Below are positions 1-9,126 of a stretch of DNA of 64,000 nt, one piece after another (the first letter of the stretch is position 1; the number at the start of each line of letters is the position of its first letter). The stretch is from Microcella daejeonensis (GTDB lineage: Bacteria; Actinomycetota; Actinomycetes; Actinomycetales; Microbacteriaceae). The notes under the pieces are model-generated. The model saw nothing but the letters and a program-made list of their open reading frames with translations. It did not search any database and was not told the DNA's origin. Both the position numbers and the translations under genes were made by a program. The stretch covers positions 2,108,001-2,172,000 of the forward strand of contig NZ_CP113089.1 of NCBI RefSeq assembly GCF_026625045.1, read 5' to 3'.

Positions 1-1242
1 GACGAGCTCGGCTCGCGCATCGGCGCCGGCCTCGAGCTCGTGGGCGTCGCGGTGCGAGATGTGGATGCCCCGCGCGACACCGAGATCCCGCGCGAGCTGC
101 TCACCGCCGACGCCGAGAGCCTCATCCTGGGCTCCGACATCGTCGTCGAGCTCATGGGCGGCATCGAGCCCGCGCGCACGCTCATCCTGCAGGCCCTGAA
201 CTCGGGAGCGGACGTCGTCACCGCCAACAAGGCGCTCCTCGCCACCCACGGCCCCGAGCTCTTCGAGGCCGCCGAGCAGGTCGGCGCCCAGCTCTACTAC
301 GAGGCCGCCGTGGGCGGGGCCATCCCGATCATCCGGCCGCTGCGCGATTCGCTCGCGGGCGACCGCGTCGAGCGCATCCTCGGCATCGTGAACGGCACGA
401 CGAACTTCATCCTCGACCGCATGGACCGCCACGGCGAGAGCATGGAGGAGGCGCTCGCGACGGCGACCGAGCTCGGCTACGCCGAGGCCGACCCCACGGC
501 CGACATCGAGGGCTTCGACGCGGCGCAGAAGGCCGCGCTGCTCGCGAGCCTCGCCTTCCACACGCGCATCCCGCTCGACGAGGTGCACCGCGAGGGCATC
601 ACGCAGGTGACGCTCGACGACGTGCGCGCGGCGCGCAAGGCCGGCTACGTGGTCAAGCTGCTCGCCATCTGCGAGCGCATCGTCGACGCCGCGGCTTCCG
701 TCGACGGCGTCTCCGCCCGCGTCTACCCGGCCCTCGTGCCGCTCGACCACCCCCTCGCGGCGGTGCACGGCGCCAACAACGCGATCTTCGTCGAGGCCGA
801 GGCCGCGGGCCCCCTCATGTTCTACGGCGCCGGCGCCGGCGGCATCCAGACGGCCTCGGCCGTGCTCGGCGACGTGGTCTCGGCCGCCCGTCGGCACGTC
901 GTCGGCGGCCCGGGTGTGGCAGAGTCGACGAATGCCGACCTGACGGTGCTGCCCATCAGCGCCGTCACCACCCGCTACCAGATCACCCTCCAGGTGGCGG
1001 ACGAACCCGGCGTGCTCGCGCGAATCGCCACCCTTTTCAGCGAGCACGGGGTCTCCCTCGAGACGATCGAGCAGTCGATCGTCGCCTCCGACGCCGAGCA
1101 GGCGGGCAGCGCGCCCGCGGCTACCCTGGTGATCGGCACCCATGAGGCCCGGGAGGCCGATCTCGCCGCAACGGTCGCGGCACTGACCACCAGCACGGTC
1201 GTCCACAGCGTGACCGGCGTGCTGCGAGTAGAAGGACTGTAG
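1..1242 (+). CDS. hom: homoserine dehydrogenase (5' end outside window)
   Basis: Reduces aspartate semialdehyde to homoserine with NAD(P)H, the branch point to threonine and methionine. The frame is open from base 1, so the nucleotide-binding start of the protein lies upstream of the window; 413 residues are visible. The catalytic-domain block [11 protein letters not shown] is at about residues 130-140 of the visible part, preceded by [15 protein letters not shown]-terminal ACT domain ([17 protein letters not shown], about residue 326 onward) is the usual threonine-feedback module. thrC follows after 5 nt and thrB overlaps thrC, so the three form one threonine operon. Family assignment is secure; only the start is missing. 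Confidence 0.95.
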   Translation, partial: DELGSRIGAGLELVGVAVRDVDAPRDTEIPRELLTADAESLILGSDIVVELMGGIEPARTLILQALNSGADVVTANKALLATHGPELFEAAEQVGAQLYYEAAVGGAIPIIRPLRDSLAGDRVERILGIVNGTTNFILDRMDRHGESMEEALATATELGYAEADPTADIEGFDAAQKAALLASLAFHTRIPLDEVHREGITQVTLDDVRAARKAGYVVKLLAICERIVDAAASVDGVSARVYPALVPLDHPLAAVHGANNAIFVEAEAAGPLMFYGAGAGGIQTASAVLGDVVSAARRHVVGGPGVAESTNADLTVLPISAVTTRYQITLQVADEPGVLARIATLFSEHGVSLETIEQSIVASDAEQAGSAPAATLVIGTHEAREADLAATVAALTTSTVVHSVTGVLRVEGL

Positions 1243-1247
1243 AAATC

Positions 1248-2333
1248 TTGTCGAAGCAGTGGCGCGGTCTCCTGCACGAGTACGCCGACCGTCTGAACAT
1301 CTCCGCGGCGACGCCGATCATCACGCTCGGCGAGGGCGGCACGCCGCTCATCCCGGCGCGGTACCTCTCCGAGCGCACCGGCGCCGACGTCTACGTGAAG
1401 TACGAGGGGATGAACCCCACGGGCTCCTTCAAGGACCGCGGTATGACGATGGCCATCTCGAAGGCCGTCGAGCACGGCGCGAAGGCCGTCATCTGCGCCT
1501 CGACCGGCAACACCTCGGCCTCGGCGGCCGCCTACGCCACGCACGCGGACATCACCGCCGCCGTGCTCGTGCCGGAGGGCAAGATCGCGCTCGGCAAGCT
1601 CAGCCAGGCGATCGCCCACAAGGCCGAGATCATCCAGATCGAGGGCAACTTCGACGACTGCCTCGAGATCGCGCGCGAGCTCGCCACCGGCTACCCGGTG
1701 CACCTCGTCAACTCCGTCAACCCCGATCGCATCGAGGGCCAGAAGACGGCCTCCTACGAGGTCGTCGAGGTGCTCGGCGACGCCCCCGACTTCCACCTTC
1801 TGCCGGTCGGCAACGCGGGCAACTACACCGCCTACCACCGCGGCTACCGCGAGGAGCTGGAGCGCGGTGTCACGACGAAGCTGCCCCGCATGTTCGGCTT
1901 CCAGGCCGCGGGCAGCGCCCCGCTCGTCACCGGCTCGGTCGTCAAGAAGCCCGAGACCATCGCGAGCGCCATCCGCATCGGCAACCCCGCCTCGTGGGAG
2001 CTCGCGCTGCACGCGCACGCCGACAGCCAGGGCTACTTCGGCGCGATCGACGACGCGCACATCCTCGAGGCGCACCGCCTCCTCTCGCAGGAGGTCGGTA
2101 TCTTCGTGGAGCCCGCCTCGGCCATCTCGGTCGCGGGACTCCTCGAGCGCAGCGAGGCCGGCGTCATCCCGCGCGGGGCGACCGTGGTGCTCACCGTCAC
2201 CGGCCACGGTCTGAAGGATCCGCAGTGGGCGCTCAAGCGCGCCGACGGCTCCGAGGTCTCGCCGACCGTCGTGCCGGCCGACACCGCGGGCGTCGCGGAG
2301 GTGCTGGGCCTCACGCGCGAGGCCGTCGTCTGA
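1248..2333 (+). CDS. thrC: threonine synthase
   Basis: PLP enzyme that converts O-phosphohomoserine to threonine. It has 361 residues, the short form typical of actinobacteria. The PLP lysine is K62 in [22 protein letters not shown] and the phosphate-binding loop [11 protein letters not shown] are also present. I chose the TTG at 1248 because GAAGGA at 1231-1236 is a Shine-Dalgarno sequence at suitable distance and the product then begins [12 protein letters not shown], in line with the family; the next ATG would cut into the N-terminal region. Its stop overlaps the thrB ATG (TGATG), which implies translational coupling. Confidence 0.95.
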   Translation: MSKQWRGLLHEYADRLNISAATPIITLGEGGTPLIPARYLSERTGADVYVKYEGMNPTGSFKDRGMTMAISKAVEHGAKAVICASTGNTSASAAAYATHADITAAVLVPEGKIALGKLSQAIAHKAEIIQIEGNFDDCLEIARELATGYPVHLVNSVNPDRIEGQKTASYEVVEVLGDAPDFHLLPVGNAGNYTAYHRGYREELERGVTTKLPRMFGFQAAGSAPLVTGSVVKKPETIASAIRIGNPASWELALHAHADSQGYFGAIDDAHILEAHRLLSQEVGIFVEPASAISVAGLLERSEAGVIPRGATVVLTVTGHGLKDPQWALKRADGSEVSPTVVPADTAGVAEVLGLTREAVV

Positions 2334-3280
2334 TGACCGACCCGCGGCTCGCGGGCCGCCGGGTGCACGTCAAGGTGCCCGCCACCACCGCCAACCTCGG
2401 GCCGGGCTTCGACACGCTCGGGCTCGCCCTCGCCGTCTACGACGAGCTCGACGTCGCCGTTCGCGATGCTCCCGGCGCCACGGTCGTCGTGCACGGCGTG
2501 GGGGAGGGGGAGGTGCCCACCGACGAGACGAACCTCGTGGTGCGCTCCATCCGGCACACCTTCGACGCTTACGGCATCCCGATGCCCGGTCTCGACCTGG
2601 TCGCGCGCAACGTCATCCCGCACGGGCGCGGCATGGGCTCCTCCGGCGCGGCGATCGTCGCGGGGGTCATGGCCGCCAAGGGGCTCCTCGAGGGCATCGT
2701 CGACATCGACTCCGCGGGGCTGCTCGCGCGCGCGACGGAGCTGGAGGGGCATCCCGACAACGTCGCCCCCGCCCTCTTCGGCGGCCTCACGATCGCCTGG
2801 ATGGCGGAGGACGGCCCGCAGCACAAGCGCCTCACCGTGCACCGCGGCGTCTCGCTGCTCGTCTGCGTTCCGGAGACGAGCACGATGTCGACGGCGCTCG
2901 CGCGCTCCCTGCAGCCGGAGTCGGTGCCGCACGCCGACGCGATCTTCAACGTCTCCCGCTCGGCGCTGCTCATCGCGGCGCTCATCCAGAGCCCCGAGCT
3001 GCTCTTCGCCTCGACCGAGGACAGGCTGCATCAGAACTACCGGGCCGCGGCCATGCCCGAGACCGATGCGCTCGTGCAGGCGCTGCGGGCGAAGGGCTAC
3101 GCGGCCGTCGTCTCGGGCGCCGGGCCCTCGGTGCTCGTGCTCTGCGGCGACCCCGCCGAGCGCCTCGCGGCCGCCGAGGTGGTGGCCGCGGCGAGCACCA
3201 CGCCGTGGCAGGCGCACATGCTGGCCGTCGATTTCAAGGGTGCTACAGTGGTGCCGAATCCGGTCGAGACCGTCGCCTAG
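2333..3280 (+). CDS. thrB: homoserine kinase
   Basis: GHMP-family kinase that phosphorylates homoserine for ThrC. It has 315 residues. The N-terminal VKVPATTANLGPGFDTLGLAL and the ATP-binding loop PHGRGMGSSGAAIVAG are hallmarks of the family, as is the C-terminal SGAGPSVLVLC. The ATG overlaps the thrC stop. The last 40 bases of the gene contain an extended -10 element that probably starts rho transcription, so the 3' end of thrB is both coding and regulatory. Confidence 0.95.
   Translation: MTDPRLAGRRVHVKVPATTANLGPGFDTLGLALAVYDELDVAVRDAPGATVVVHGVGEGEVPTDETNLVVRSIRHTFDAYGIPMPGLDLVARNVIPHGRGMGSSGAAIVAGVMAAKGLLEGIVDIDSAGLLARATELEGHPDNVAPALFGGLTIAWMAEDGPQHKRLTVHRGVSLLVCVPETSTMSTALARSLQPESVPHADAIFNVSRSALLIAALIQSPELLFASTEDRLHQNYRAAAMPETDALVQALRAKGYAAVVSGAGPSVLVLCGDPAERLAAAEVVAAASTTPWQAHMLAVDFKGATVVPNPVETVA
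3241..3249 (+). promoter_or_regulatory. candidate extended -10 promoter of rho inside thrB
   Basis: TGC-TACAGT is a TGn extended -10 box. No good -35 is seen 17-18 bp upstream, which extended -10 promoters tolerate. Transcription from here would give a 5' leader of roughly 195 nt before the rho GTG. Inferred from sequence only. Confidence 0.45.
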
Positions 3281-3451
3281 GCGCATCTCCCCGGTCATCC
3301 CCAAGCAGCTCTCGCTTTCTCCCGGCGCTCCGCGATCACCGCGCGACGGCCGTTCCACAGCACGTCCCGCCGCCTCTCTGGTGCGGCCGGTGTCGAAGCG
3401 ATTGCCATCCTTCGCGGCAGTGCGCCGCGGAGTCGAAAGGACCAACCCCCT
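3281..3451 (+). promoter_or_regulatory. rho 5' leader, C/T-rich, candidate Rho-autoregulation region
   Basis: This 171-nt gap holds no convincing ORF. Its first part (about 3285-3345) is rich in C and T and poor in G, for example TCTCGCTTTCTCCC, resembling an unstructured Rho-loading (rut) segment. Autogenous control of rho through its leader is known in other bacteria; that it operates here is inference. AAAGGA at about 3435-3440 is the only SD-like element and lies somewhat far from the GTG start. Confidence 0.4.
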
Positions 3452-5611
3452 GTGACTGATTCCCTCGACCGCGCCACGAGCGCGGGCGTCCCCGCCGACC
3501 TGACCACCCTCAAGCTCCCGCAGCTGCAGCAGCTCGCCACCGAGCTCCGCATCCCCGGGGTCTCGAAGCTCCGCAAGGGCGACCTGCTCGCCGCGATCAC
3601 CGCCCATCAGGCCGGTGACGCACCCGCCCCCGACGCCGTCGTCGACACGACCGCCGCGGTGGATGCCCCCGCCGAGGCCCCCGTGGCCGCCGAGGCCGCG
3701 CCCGCCGCGGAGGCCCCCAAGCGCCGCGCCTCGCGCCGCGTCTCGAGCGACACCGTGACCGCAGCCGTGCGCACGACCTCGGAGCAGCCCGCCGAGCCCG
3801 TGACCACCACCGCCGGCGCCTCGTCCGCGAGCGCCGAGCCCGCCGCCGAGGCCACCGCCGACACCGCCGCCGCCGAGGCCCCTGCTGCCGAGACCGAGCA
3901 GCCCGCCGCGACGGCGCGCTCGGGTCGCGGCAACCGTCGTTCCGCTCGCGCCCACGTCGCGGGCGGCGAGGCCGGCGTCGATGTGGCCGAGGCGGCGCCG
4001 TCCGCCGCCGCGCCGACGGACGGCGCCGACGAGCCCGCCTCCGCCCCGCGCGACGAGGAGGCCCGCGAGGGCGACGAGCAGGGCGAGGGCCGCGGTCGCG
4101 GTCGCAACCGCAACCGTCGCAGCCGCGGCGACCGCCAAGGCGGCGGTCAGAACCCGGCGCAGAACGGCTCCGAGGCCGAGGGCGACGACGCCCGTCCGGC
4201 CCGCGGCCAGCAGGGCGGCCGCCAGAACGGCCAGCAGAACCAGAACGGCCAGCAGAACCAGGGCGGCCAGCAGAACCAGAACCGTCAGGGCGGCCAGCAG
4301 AACGACGGCGGCCAGAACGGCCCGCAGGCGCAGGGCAACCGCGCGGCGGAGCAGGACGCCGATGCGCGCGGCCGCGGCCGCGGGCGCGACCGCAAGCGCG
4401 GGCGCGGACCGGGCGGCGACGACTTCGAGCCCGAGGTCAGCGACGACGACGTGCTCATCCCCGTGGCGGGCATCCTCGACGTGCTCGACAACTACGCCTT
4501 CGTGCGCACCACCGGCTACCTGCCCGGCCCGAGCGACGTCTACGTCTCGCTCGGTCAGGTGAAGAAGTACCACCTGCGCAAGGGCGACGCGGTCGTCGGC
4601 GCGATCCGCCAGCCCCGCGAGGGCGAGAACCAGGGCCGTCAGAAGTACAACGCCCTGGTCTCGATCGACTCCGTCAACGGTCAGACGATCGAGGAGGCGG
4701 GTGCGCGCGTCGAGTTCGGCAAGCTCACCCCGCTGTACCCGCAGGAGCGCCTGCGCCTCGAGACCGAGCCGCAGAAGCTGTCGACCCGCATCATCGACCT
4801 CATGGCGCCCATCGGCAAGGGCCAGCGCGGCCTCATCGTCTCGCCGCCCAAGGCCGGCAAGACGCTCGCGCTGCAGGCCATCGCCAACGCGATCGCGAAG
4901 AACAACCCCGAGGTGCACCTCATGGTCGTCCTCGTGGACGAGCGCCCCGAAGAGGTCACCGACATGCAGCGCTCGGTGAAGGGCGAGGTCATCGCCTCGA
5001 CCTTCGACCGCCCCGCCGAGGATCACACCACGGTCGCCGAGCTCGCCATCGAGCGCGCGAAGCGCCTGGTCGAGCTGGGCCACGACGTCGTCGTGCTGCT
5101 CGACTCGATCACCCGCCTCGGTCGCGCCTACAACATCACGGCGCCCACGAGCGGCCGCGTGCTCTCGGGCGGCGTCGACTCGGCGGCCCTCTACCCGCCG
5201 AAGCGCTTCTTCGGCGCGGCGCGCAACATCGAGGACGGCGGCTCGCTGACCATCCTCGCCACCGCGCTCGTCGAGACCGGTTCGAAGATGGACGAGGTGA
5301 TCTTCGAGGAGTTCAAGGGCACCGGCAACATGGAGCTGCGCCTCTCGCGCCAGCTCGCCGACAAGCGCATCTTCCCGGCCGTCGACATCAGCGCCTCGGG
5401 AACCCGTCGCGAGGAGATGCTCCTCGGGGCCGAGGAGGTCAAGGTCACCTGGCGCCTGCGTCGCGCCCTCGCCGGCCACGACCCGCAGCAGTCGCTCGAG
5501 ATCGTCCTCGGCAAGCTGAAGGAGACGCAGTCGAACGTCGAGTTCCTCGTGCAGATCCAGAAGGCGCTGCCGCAGACCGGCCACCAGGGCTCCGCCCACA
5601 AGGACGACTGA
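3452..5611 (+). CDS. rho: transcription termination factor Rho with long disordered insertion
   Basis: Hexameric RNA-dependent ATPase that terminates transcription. It has 719 residues against about 420 in E. coli. Order: Rho_N/SAP-like segment (about 4-52), then about 280 residues of low complexity (Ala/Glu/Pro-rich, an RG-rich patch about 213-233, a Q/N/G tract about 252-293, a second RG patch about 307-322), then the cold-shock RNA-binding domain (about 333-410) and the ATPase domain. Walker A is SPPKAGKT with K470; [16 protein letters not shown] is Walker B. The insertion is of the actinobacterial type but strikingly rich in Q/N repeats. The GTG start gives MTDSLDRAT. The actinobacterial neighbour rpmE is absent between rho and prfA. 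Confidence 0.97.
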   Translation: MTDSLDRATSAGVPADLTTLKLPQLQQLATELRIPGVSKLRKGDLLAAITAHQAGDAPAPDAVVDTTAAVDAPAEAPVAAEAAPAAEAPKRRASRRVSSDTVTAAVRTTSEQPAEPVTTTAGASSASAEPAAEATADTAAAEAPAAETEQPAATARSGRGNRRSARAHVAGGEAGVDVAEAAPSAAAPTDGADEPASAPRDEEAREGDEQGEGRGRGRNRNRRSRGDRQGGGQNPAQNGSEAEGDDARPARGQQGGRQNGQQNQNGQQNQGGQQNQNRQGGQQNDGGQNGPQAQGNRAAEQDADARGRGRGRDRKRGRGPGGDDFEPEVSDDDVLIPVAGILDVLDNYAFVRTTGYLPGPSDVYVSLGQVKKYHLRKGDAVVGAIRQPREGENQGRQKYNALVSIDSVNGQTIEEAGARVEFGKLTPLYPQERLRLETEPQKLSTRIIDLMAPIGKGQRGLIVSPPKAGKTLALQAIANAIAKNNPEVHLMVVLVDERPEEVTDMQRSVKGEVIASTFDRPAEDHTTVAELAIERAKRLVELGHDVVVLLDSITRLGRAYNITAPTSGRVLSGGVDSAALYPPKRFFGAARNIEDGGSLTILATALVETGSKMDEVIFEEFKGTGNMELRLSRQLADKRIFPAVDISASGTRREEMLLGAEEVKVTWRLRRALAGHDPQQSLEIVLGKLKETQSNVEFLVQIQKALPQTGHQGSAHKDD

Positions 5612-5616
5612 CCGAG

Positions 5617-5634
5617 CGGGCCCACACGGGCCCG
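5617..5634 (+). terminator. GC hairpin between rho and prfA
   Basis: CGGGCCC-ACAC-GGGCCCG forms a perfect 7-bp stem with a 4-nt loop 5 nt after the rho stop. No T tract follows, so it may be a partial terminator, a processing site or an mRNA-stability element between two genes that otherwise look co-transcribed. Confidence 0.35.
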
Positions 5635-5652
5635 ATCACGAGGGAGCACGAC

Positions 5653-6735
5653 ATGTTCGACTCGGTCGGCGCACTGATCGCCGAGCACGAGGAGCTGCAG
5701 GAGCAGCTCGCCGACCCCGCGGTGCACGCCGACGCGGGGCGGGCCAAGAAGCTCAACCGGCGCTACGCCGAGCTGAGCCGCATCGTGCACGCCAACACCG
5801 TCTGGCTGCAGGCGCAGGACGACCTGCGGGCGGCGCGCGAGCTGGCCAAGGAGGACGAGGCCTTCGCCGAGGAGGTACCGGCGCTCGAGGAGCGGGTGGC
5901 GACGACGCAGGAGAAGCTGCGCCGCCTGCTCATCCCGCGCGACCCCGACGACGCCCGCGACGTGATCATGGAGATCAAGGGCGGCGAGGGCGGCGAGGAG
6001 TCCGCGCTGTTCGCCGCCGACCTCCTGCGCATGTACACGTACTACGCCGAGTCGCGGGGGTGGAAGACCGAGCTGCTCGACGCGACCAGCTCCGACATGG
6101 GCGGGTACAAGAACGTGCAGGTGGCGATCAAGTCGAACGCCTCCGATCCCTCTCAGGGCGTCTGGGCGAGCCTCAAGTACGAGGGCGGCGTGCACCGCGT
6201 GCAGCGCGTTCCGGCGACCGAGTCGCAGGGGCGCATCCACACCTCGACGACGGGGGTGCTCGTCTTCCCCGAGGTGGACGAGCCGGAGGAGGTCGAGATC
6301 AACCAGAACGACCTCAAGATCGACGTCTTCCGCTCCTCCGGGCCCGGCGGCCAGTCGGTGAACACGACCGACTCCGCCGTGCGCATCACGCACCTGCCCA
6401 CGGGCATCGTCGTGTCGATGCAGAACGAGAAGAGCCAGATCCAGAACCGCGAGGCCGCCATGCGCGTCCTGCGCGCCCGCATCCTCGCGAAGCACCAGGA
6501 GGAGGTGGATGCCGCCGCCTCCGACGCCCGCAAGAGCCAGATCCGCGGCATGGACCGCTCGGAGCGCATCCGCACGTACAACTTCCCTGAGAACCGCATC
6601 GCCGATCACCGCACGGGCTACAAGGCGTACAACCTCGACACCGTGATGAACGGGGCGATCGGACCGGTCATCGAGTCGTGCATCCAGGCCGATGAGGAGG
6701 CGCGTCTCGCCGCCCTCGGCGAGACCGACTCCTGA
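5653..6735 (+). CDS. prfA: peptide chain release factor 1
   Basis: Recognises UAA and UAG stop codons and triggers peptide release on the ribosome. It has 360 residues, normal for the family. The stop-codon selectivity motif PAT is at residues 187-189 and the catalytic GGQ at 232-234, within [18 protein letters not shown]. The ATG has a strong SD (GAGGGAG at about 5640). prmC, which methylates the GGQ glutamine, starts 5 nt downstream, so modifier and substrate are made together. Confidence 0.97.
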   Translation: MFDSVGALIAEHEELQEQLADPAVHADAGRAKKLNRRYAELSRIVHANTVWLQAQDDLRAARELAKEDEAFAEEVPALEERVATTQEKLRRLLIPRDPDDARDVIMEIKGGEGGEESALFAADLLRMYTYYAESRGWKTELLDATSSDMGGYKNVQVAIKSNASDPSQGVWASLKYEGGVHRVQRVPATESQGRIHTSTTGVLVFPEVDEPEEVEINQNDLKIDVFRSSGPGGQSVNTTDSAVRITHLPTGIVVSMQNEKSQIQNREAAMRVLRARILAKHQEEVDAAASDARKSQIRGMDRSERIRTYNFPENRIADHRTGYKAYNLDTVMNGAIGPVIESCIQADEEARLAALGETDS

Positions 6736-6740
6736 CCGGC

Positions 6741-7625
6741 GTGACCTCCTCCCCGGAGCGCCGGAGCCCCCCGGATCTCGAGGCGCTGCGCACGCACGCC
6801 ATCGCGGTGCTCACCGAGGCCGGCGTGCCATCGCCGGAGGCCGATGCCGACCTGCTCATCGGGCACGTGCTCGGGTTCAGCCGCGGGCAGGTGCAGGCCA
6901 AGGCCCTCATCCGCAGCGCGGTCGACGCCGAGCAGATCCTCGCCATCACCGAGGCCGTCGAGCGCCGATCGCTGCGCGAGCCGGTGCAGCACATCACGGG
7001 CCTCGCCCCGTTCCGCCTGCTCGAGCTCGCCGTGGGCCCGGGAGTCTTCGTGCCCCGGCCCGAGACCGAGTTCGTCGTGCAGTTCGCCATCGACGCCCTC
7101 GCGGCGGTCGCCTCGCCCGAGCCGCTCGCGGTCGACCTCGGCAGCGGCAGCGGTGCGATCGCGCTCGCCATGGCGACCGAGGTGCCGCACTCCCGCGTCG
7201 TCGCGGTCGAGAACTCGCCCGCGGCGCTGCCCTGGACGCGGCGCAACGTGCAGAGGTACGGCGCCGATCGCGTGAGGCTCGTCTTCGCCGATCTGGCGGA
7301 TGCCCTGCCCGAGCTCGACGGCACCGTCGACGTCGTCGCCTCGAACCCGCCCTACATCCCGCTCGGCGCCGTGCCCCGCGACCCCGAGGTGCGACTGTTC
7401 GACCCGGAGGCGGCGCTCTACTCCGGCGAGGACGGCCTCGACGCCGTGCGGGCGCTGTCGCGCACCGCGCTCCGACTGCTGCGCCCCGGCGGCGCGCTCG
7501 TCATCGAGCACGGCGAGCTGCAGGCGGCGAGTATCGCCGCCATCCTGCGCGCCGACGGCTTCACAGCCGTGGATGCCCACCGCGACCTGCTCGGACGCGA
7601 CCGGGCCACGACCGCCCGCCGCTAG
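6741..7625 (+). CDS. prmC: peptide chain release factor N5-glutamine methyltransferase
   Basis: SAM-dependent methylase of the GGQ glutamine in release factors. It has 294 residues. The SAM motif DLGSGSGAIALAMA and the catalytic NPPY (N202 in SNPPYIP) are clear, and the N-terminal helical domain is present (EADADLLIGHVLGFSRGQV). It starts with GTG 5 nt after prfA. Downstream the next gene is on the opposite strand, which ends this transcription unit. Confidence 0.95.
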   Translation: MTSSPERRSPPDLEALRTHAIAVLTEAGVPSPEADADLLIGHVLGFSRGQVQAKALIRSAVDAEQILAITEAVERRSLREPVQHITGLAPFRLLELAVGPGVFVPRPETEFVVQFAIDALAAVASPEPLAVDLGSGSGAIALAMATEVPHSRVVAVENSPAALPWTRRNVQRYGADRVRLVFADLADALPELDGTVDVVASNPPYIPLGAVPRDPEVRLFDPEAALYSGEDGLDAVRALSRTALRLLRPGGALVIEHGELQAASIAAILRADGFTAVDAHRDLLGRDRATTARR

Positions 7626-7660
7626 GGGTCCCGCCGCCCGTCCGCCGCGGGCCCTACTGC

Positions 7661-7674
7661 CGCCGACGTCGGCG
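7661..7674. terminator. palindrome between convergent prmC and HAD gene
   Basis: CGCCGACGTCGGCG is a perfect 14-bp palindrome in the 60-nt gap between convergent genes. It could terminate from both sides, but it lacks a T tract. Confidence 0.3.
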
Positions 7675-7685
7675 TCGGCGCCGGC

Positions 7686-8309
7686 TCAGCTCGCCGGAAC
7701 GCGCGCGGCGAACGACTCGATCGCCTGCAGCATCCCGGCCGCATCGCGGTAGAGGTGCCCGGTGATGCCGATGCTCTCGGCGCCGGCGACGTTCTCGGGC
7801 CGGTCGTCGGTGAAGAAGGCGTCGGCGGCGTCCGTCCCGTAGTGCGCCAGCACGCGCTCGAAGACGAGCGGGTCGGGCTTGCGGGCGCCGAAGGCCGCGG
7901 TGGCGTGCATGTTCTCGCGCCCCATGATGGGCACGAGCTCCGGGGCGACCTCGTGCAGGTGGTGGTGCACGAGGATCCCGTTGTTGGTGAGCAGGGCGAC
8001 CCGGCCGAGCTCGGTCGCGCGCTGCACGGCGGCGAGCGCGTCGGGCCGCGGTCGGGTCGCGTCGCCGCGGATCCGCACCCACTCCTCGCGCGGGATGCTC
8101 GCCCCGATGCTCTCGTTGACCATCTCGAGGTACCCCTCCGGCGTCGCGGGGTCGCCCGCCTCCGCCGACCACTCGCGCCCGCTGATCCACCAGCGGCGGC
8201 GCAGCTCGTCGAGGTCGTGACCGGTGATGGCCGTGAGCCCGGCCATGCGCTCGCGCCAGTCGTAGTCGTAGAGGACGTCGTCCATGTCGAAGAGGAACAG
8301 CAGGCTCAT
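7686..8309 (-). CDS. HAD-superfamily hydrolase
   Basis: Predicted Mg-dependent phosphatase of the haloacid dehalogenase superfamily, 207 residues, cytoplasmic. Motif I is FLFDMDD with nucleophile D8 and acid D10; motif II is LLTNNG; the lysine of motif III is in GARKPDPLVF; motif IV is FFTDDRPENV. A cap of about 70 residues lies between motifs I and II. The region just upstream of the ATG is pyrimidine-rich with no SD. It lies on the minus strand between prmC and tsaC, which are normally adjacent, so it looks like an insertion. The substrate cannot be told from sequence. Confidence 0.85.
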   Translation of the reverse strand: MSLLFLFDMDDVLYDYDWRERMAGLTAITGHDLDELRRRWWISGREWSAEAGDPATPEGYLEMVNESIGASIPREEWVRIRGDATRPRPDALAAVQRATELGRVALLTNNGILVHHHLHEVAPELVPIMGRENMHATAAFGARKPDPLVFERVLAHYGTDAADAFFTDDRPENVAGAESIGITGHLYRDAAGMLQAIESFAARVPAS

Positions 8310-8433
8310 GAGGGGGAGGGGGCTCTCGGGTCGACGTCGGGGGAGCGGGCTCGGGGCGGCGATCCGGTTCCGCCGACGGAGGACGGAGCCGGGGCTGCGG
8401 TGCTGCTGAGCCCGTCCTGCCAGTGTGCCGCAC

Positions 8434-8439
8434 TACGAT
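8434..8439 (+). promoter_or_regulatory. -10 box of tsaC (near-leaderless)
   Basis: TACGAT lies 9 nt before the tsaC ATG, so transcription would begin within about 3 nt of the start codon. No SD is present, as expected for a leaderless mRNA. Confidence 0.5.
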
Positions 8440-8448
8440 GAACGCATC

Positions 8449-9126
8449 ATGACCACCGTGTACGACTGCTCCGACGAGAGCCGGCTGCTCGCCGGTCTGC
8501 GAGCGGCCCGCGGCGCGATCGGCCGGGGCGAGCTCGTCGTCATGCCGACCGACACCGTCTACGGCATCGCGGCCGACGCGTTCCGCCCCGAGGCGGTGCA
8601 GCGGCTGCTCGACGCCAAGGAGCGCGGGCGCGATGCACCGCCGCCCGTGCTGGTGCCGGGCATCCCGACCCTCGCCGCCCTCGCCGAGACCGTGCCCGAC
8701 GAGGTGACGGCGCTCGCGCGCGAGTTCTGGCCGGGCGGCCTCACCGTGATCGTCGAGGCGCGCGAATCCCTCGCCTGGGATCTCGGCGAGACCCGCGGCA
8801 CCGTCGCCCTGCGCATGCCCGACGACCGCGTCGCCCTCAACCTGCTCGCCGACACCGGTCCGCTCGCCGTCTCGAGCGCCAACATCAGCGGGATGCCCGC
8901 CGCGCGCACCGCGCAGGAGGCCCTCGAGATGCTCGGCGAACGGGTCTCGGTGTACCTCGACGGCGGCGAGGTCGGCGCCGAAGCCGAGCCGGGGCGCGAC
9001 CCGGGCTCGACGATCGTCGACGCGACCGGCCTGCTGCGACCCGACGGCCGCCTGCGCATCGTCCGCCACGGCGCGATCTCCGACGAGGAGATCATCCGGG
9101 TGGTCGGCGCGGAGCGCGTGGCGTGA
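8449..9126 (+). CDS. tsaC: L-threonylcarbamoyladenylate synthase
   Basis: Makes threonylcarbamoyl-AMP for the universal t6A37 tRNA modification. It has 225 residues and is a YrdC/Sua5 catalytic domain only: VVMPTDTVYGIAADAF, a phosphate-binding region around FWPGGLTVIVEA, and SSANISGMPAA. The C-terminal Sua5 domain is absent. I prefer the ATG at 8449 over an in-frame GTG at 8425 because a -10 box lies between them. The stop overlaps the GTG of the next gene (GTGA). Confidence 0.92.
   Translation: MTTVYDCSDESRLLAGLRAARGAIGRGELVVMPTDTVYGIAADAFRPEAVQRLLDAKERGRDAPPPVLVPGIPTLAALAETVPDEVTALAREFWPGGLTVIVEARESLAWDLGETRGTVALRMPDDRVALNLLADTGPLAVSSANISGMPAARTAQEALEMLGERVSVYLDGGEVGAEAEPGRDPGSTIVDATGLLRPDGRLRIVRHGAISDEEIIRVVGAERVA

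Noticed and set aside
4221..4320. Repetitive cagaac/ggccag run considered as a CRISPR or minisatellite
   Set aside because: It is in frame within rho and encodes the Q/N/G tract; there are no spacers.
2033..5599. 1188-residue open frame on the minus strand across thrB and rho
   Set aside because: It is a shadow of high GC content; the plus-strand genes have clear domains, and the minus frame gives Arg/Gly/His-rich sequence without any motif.
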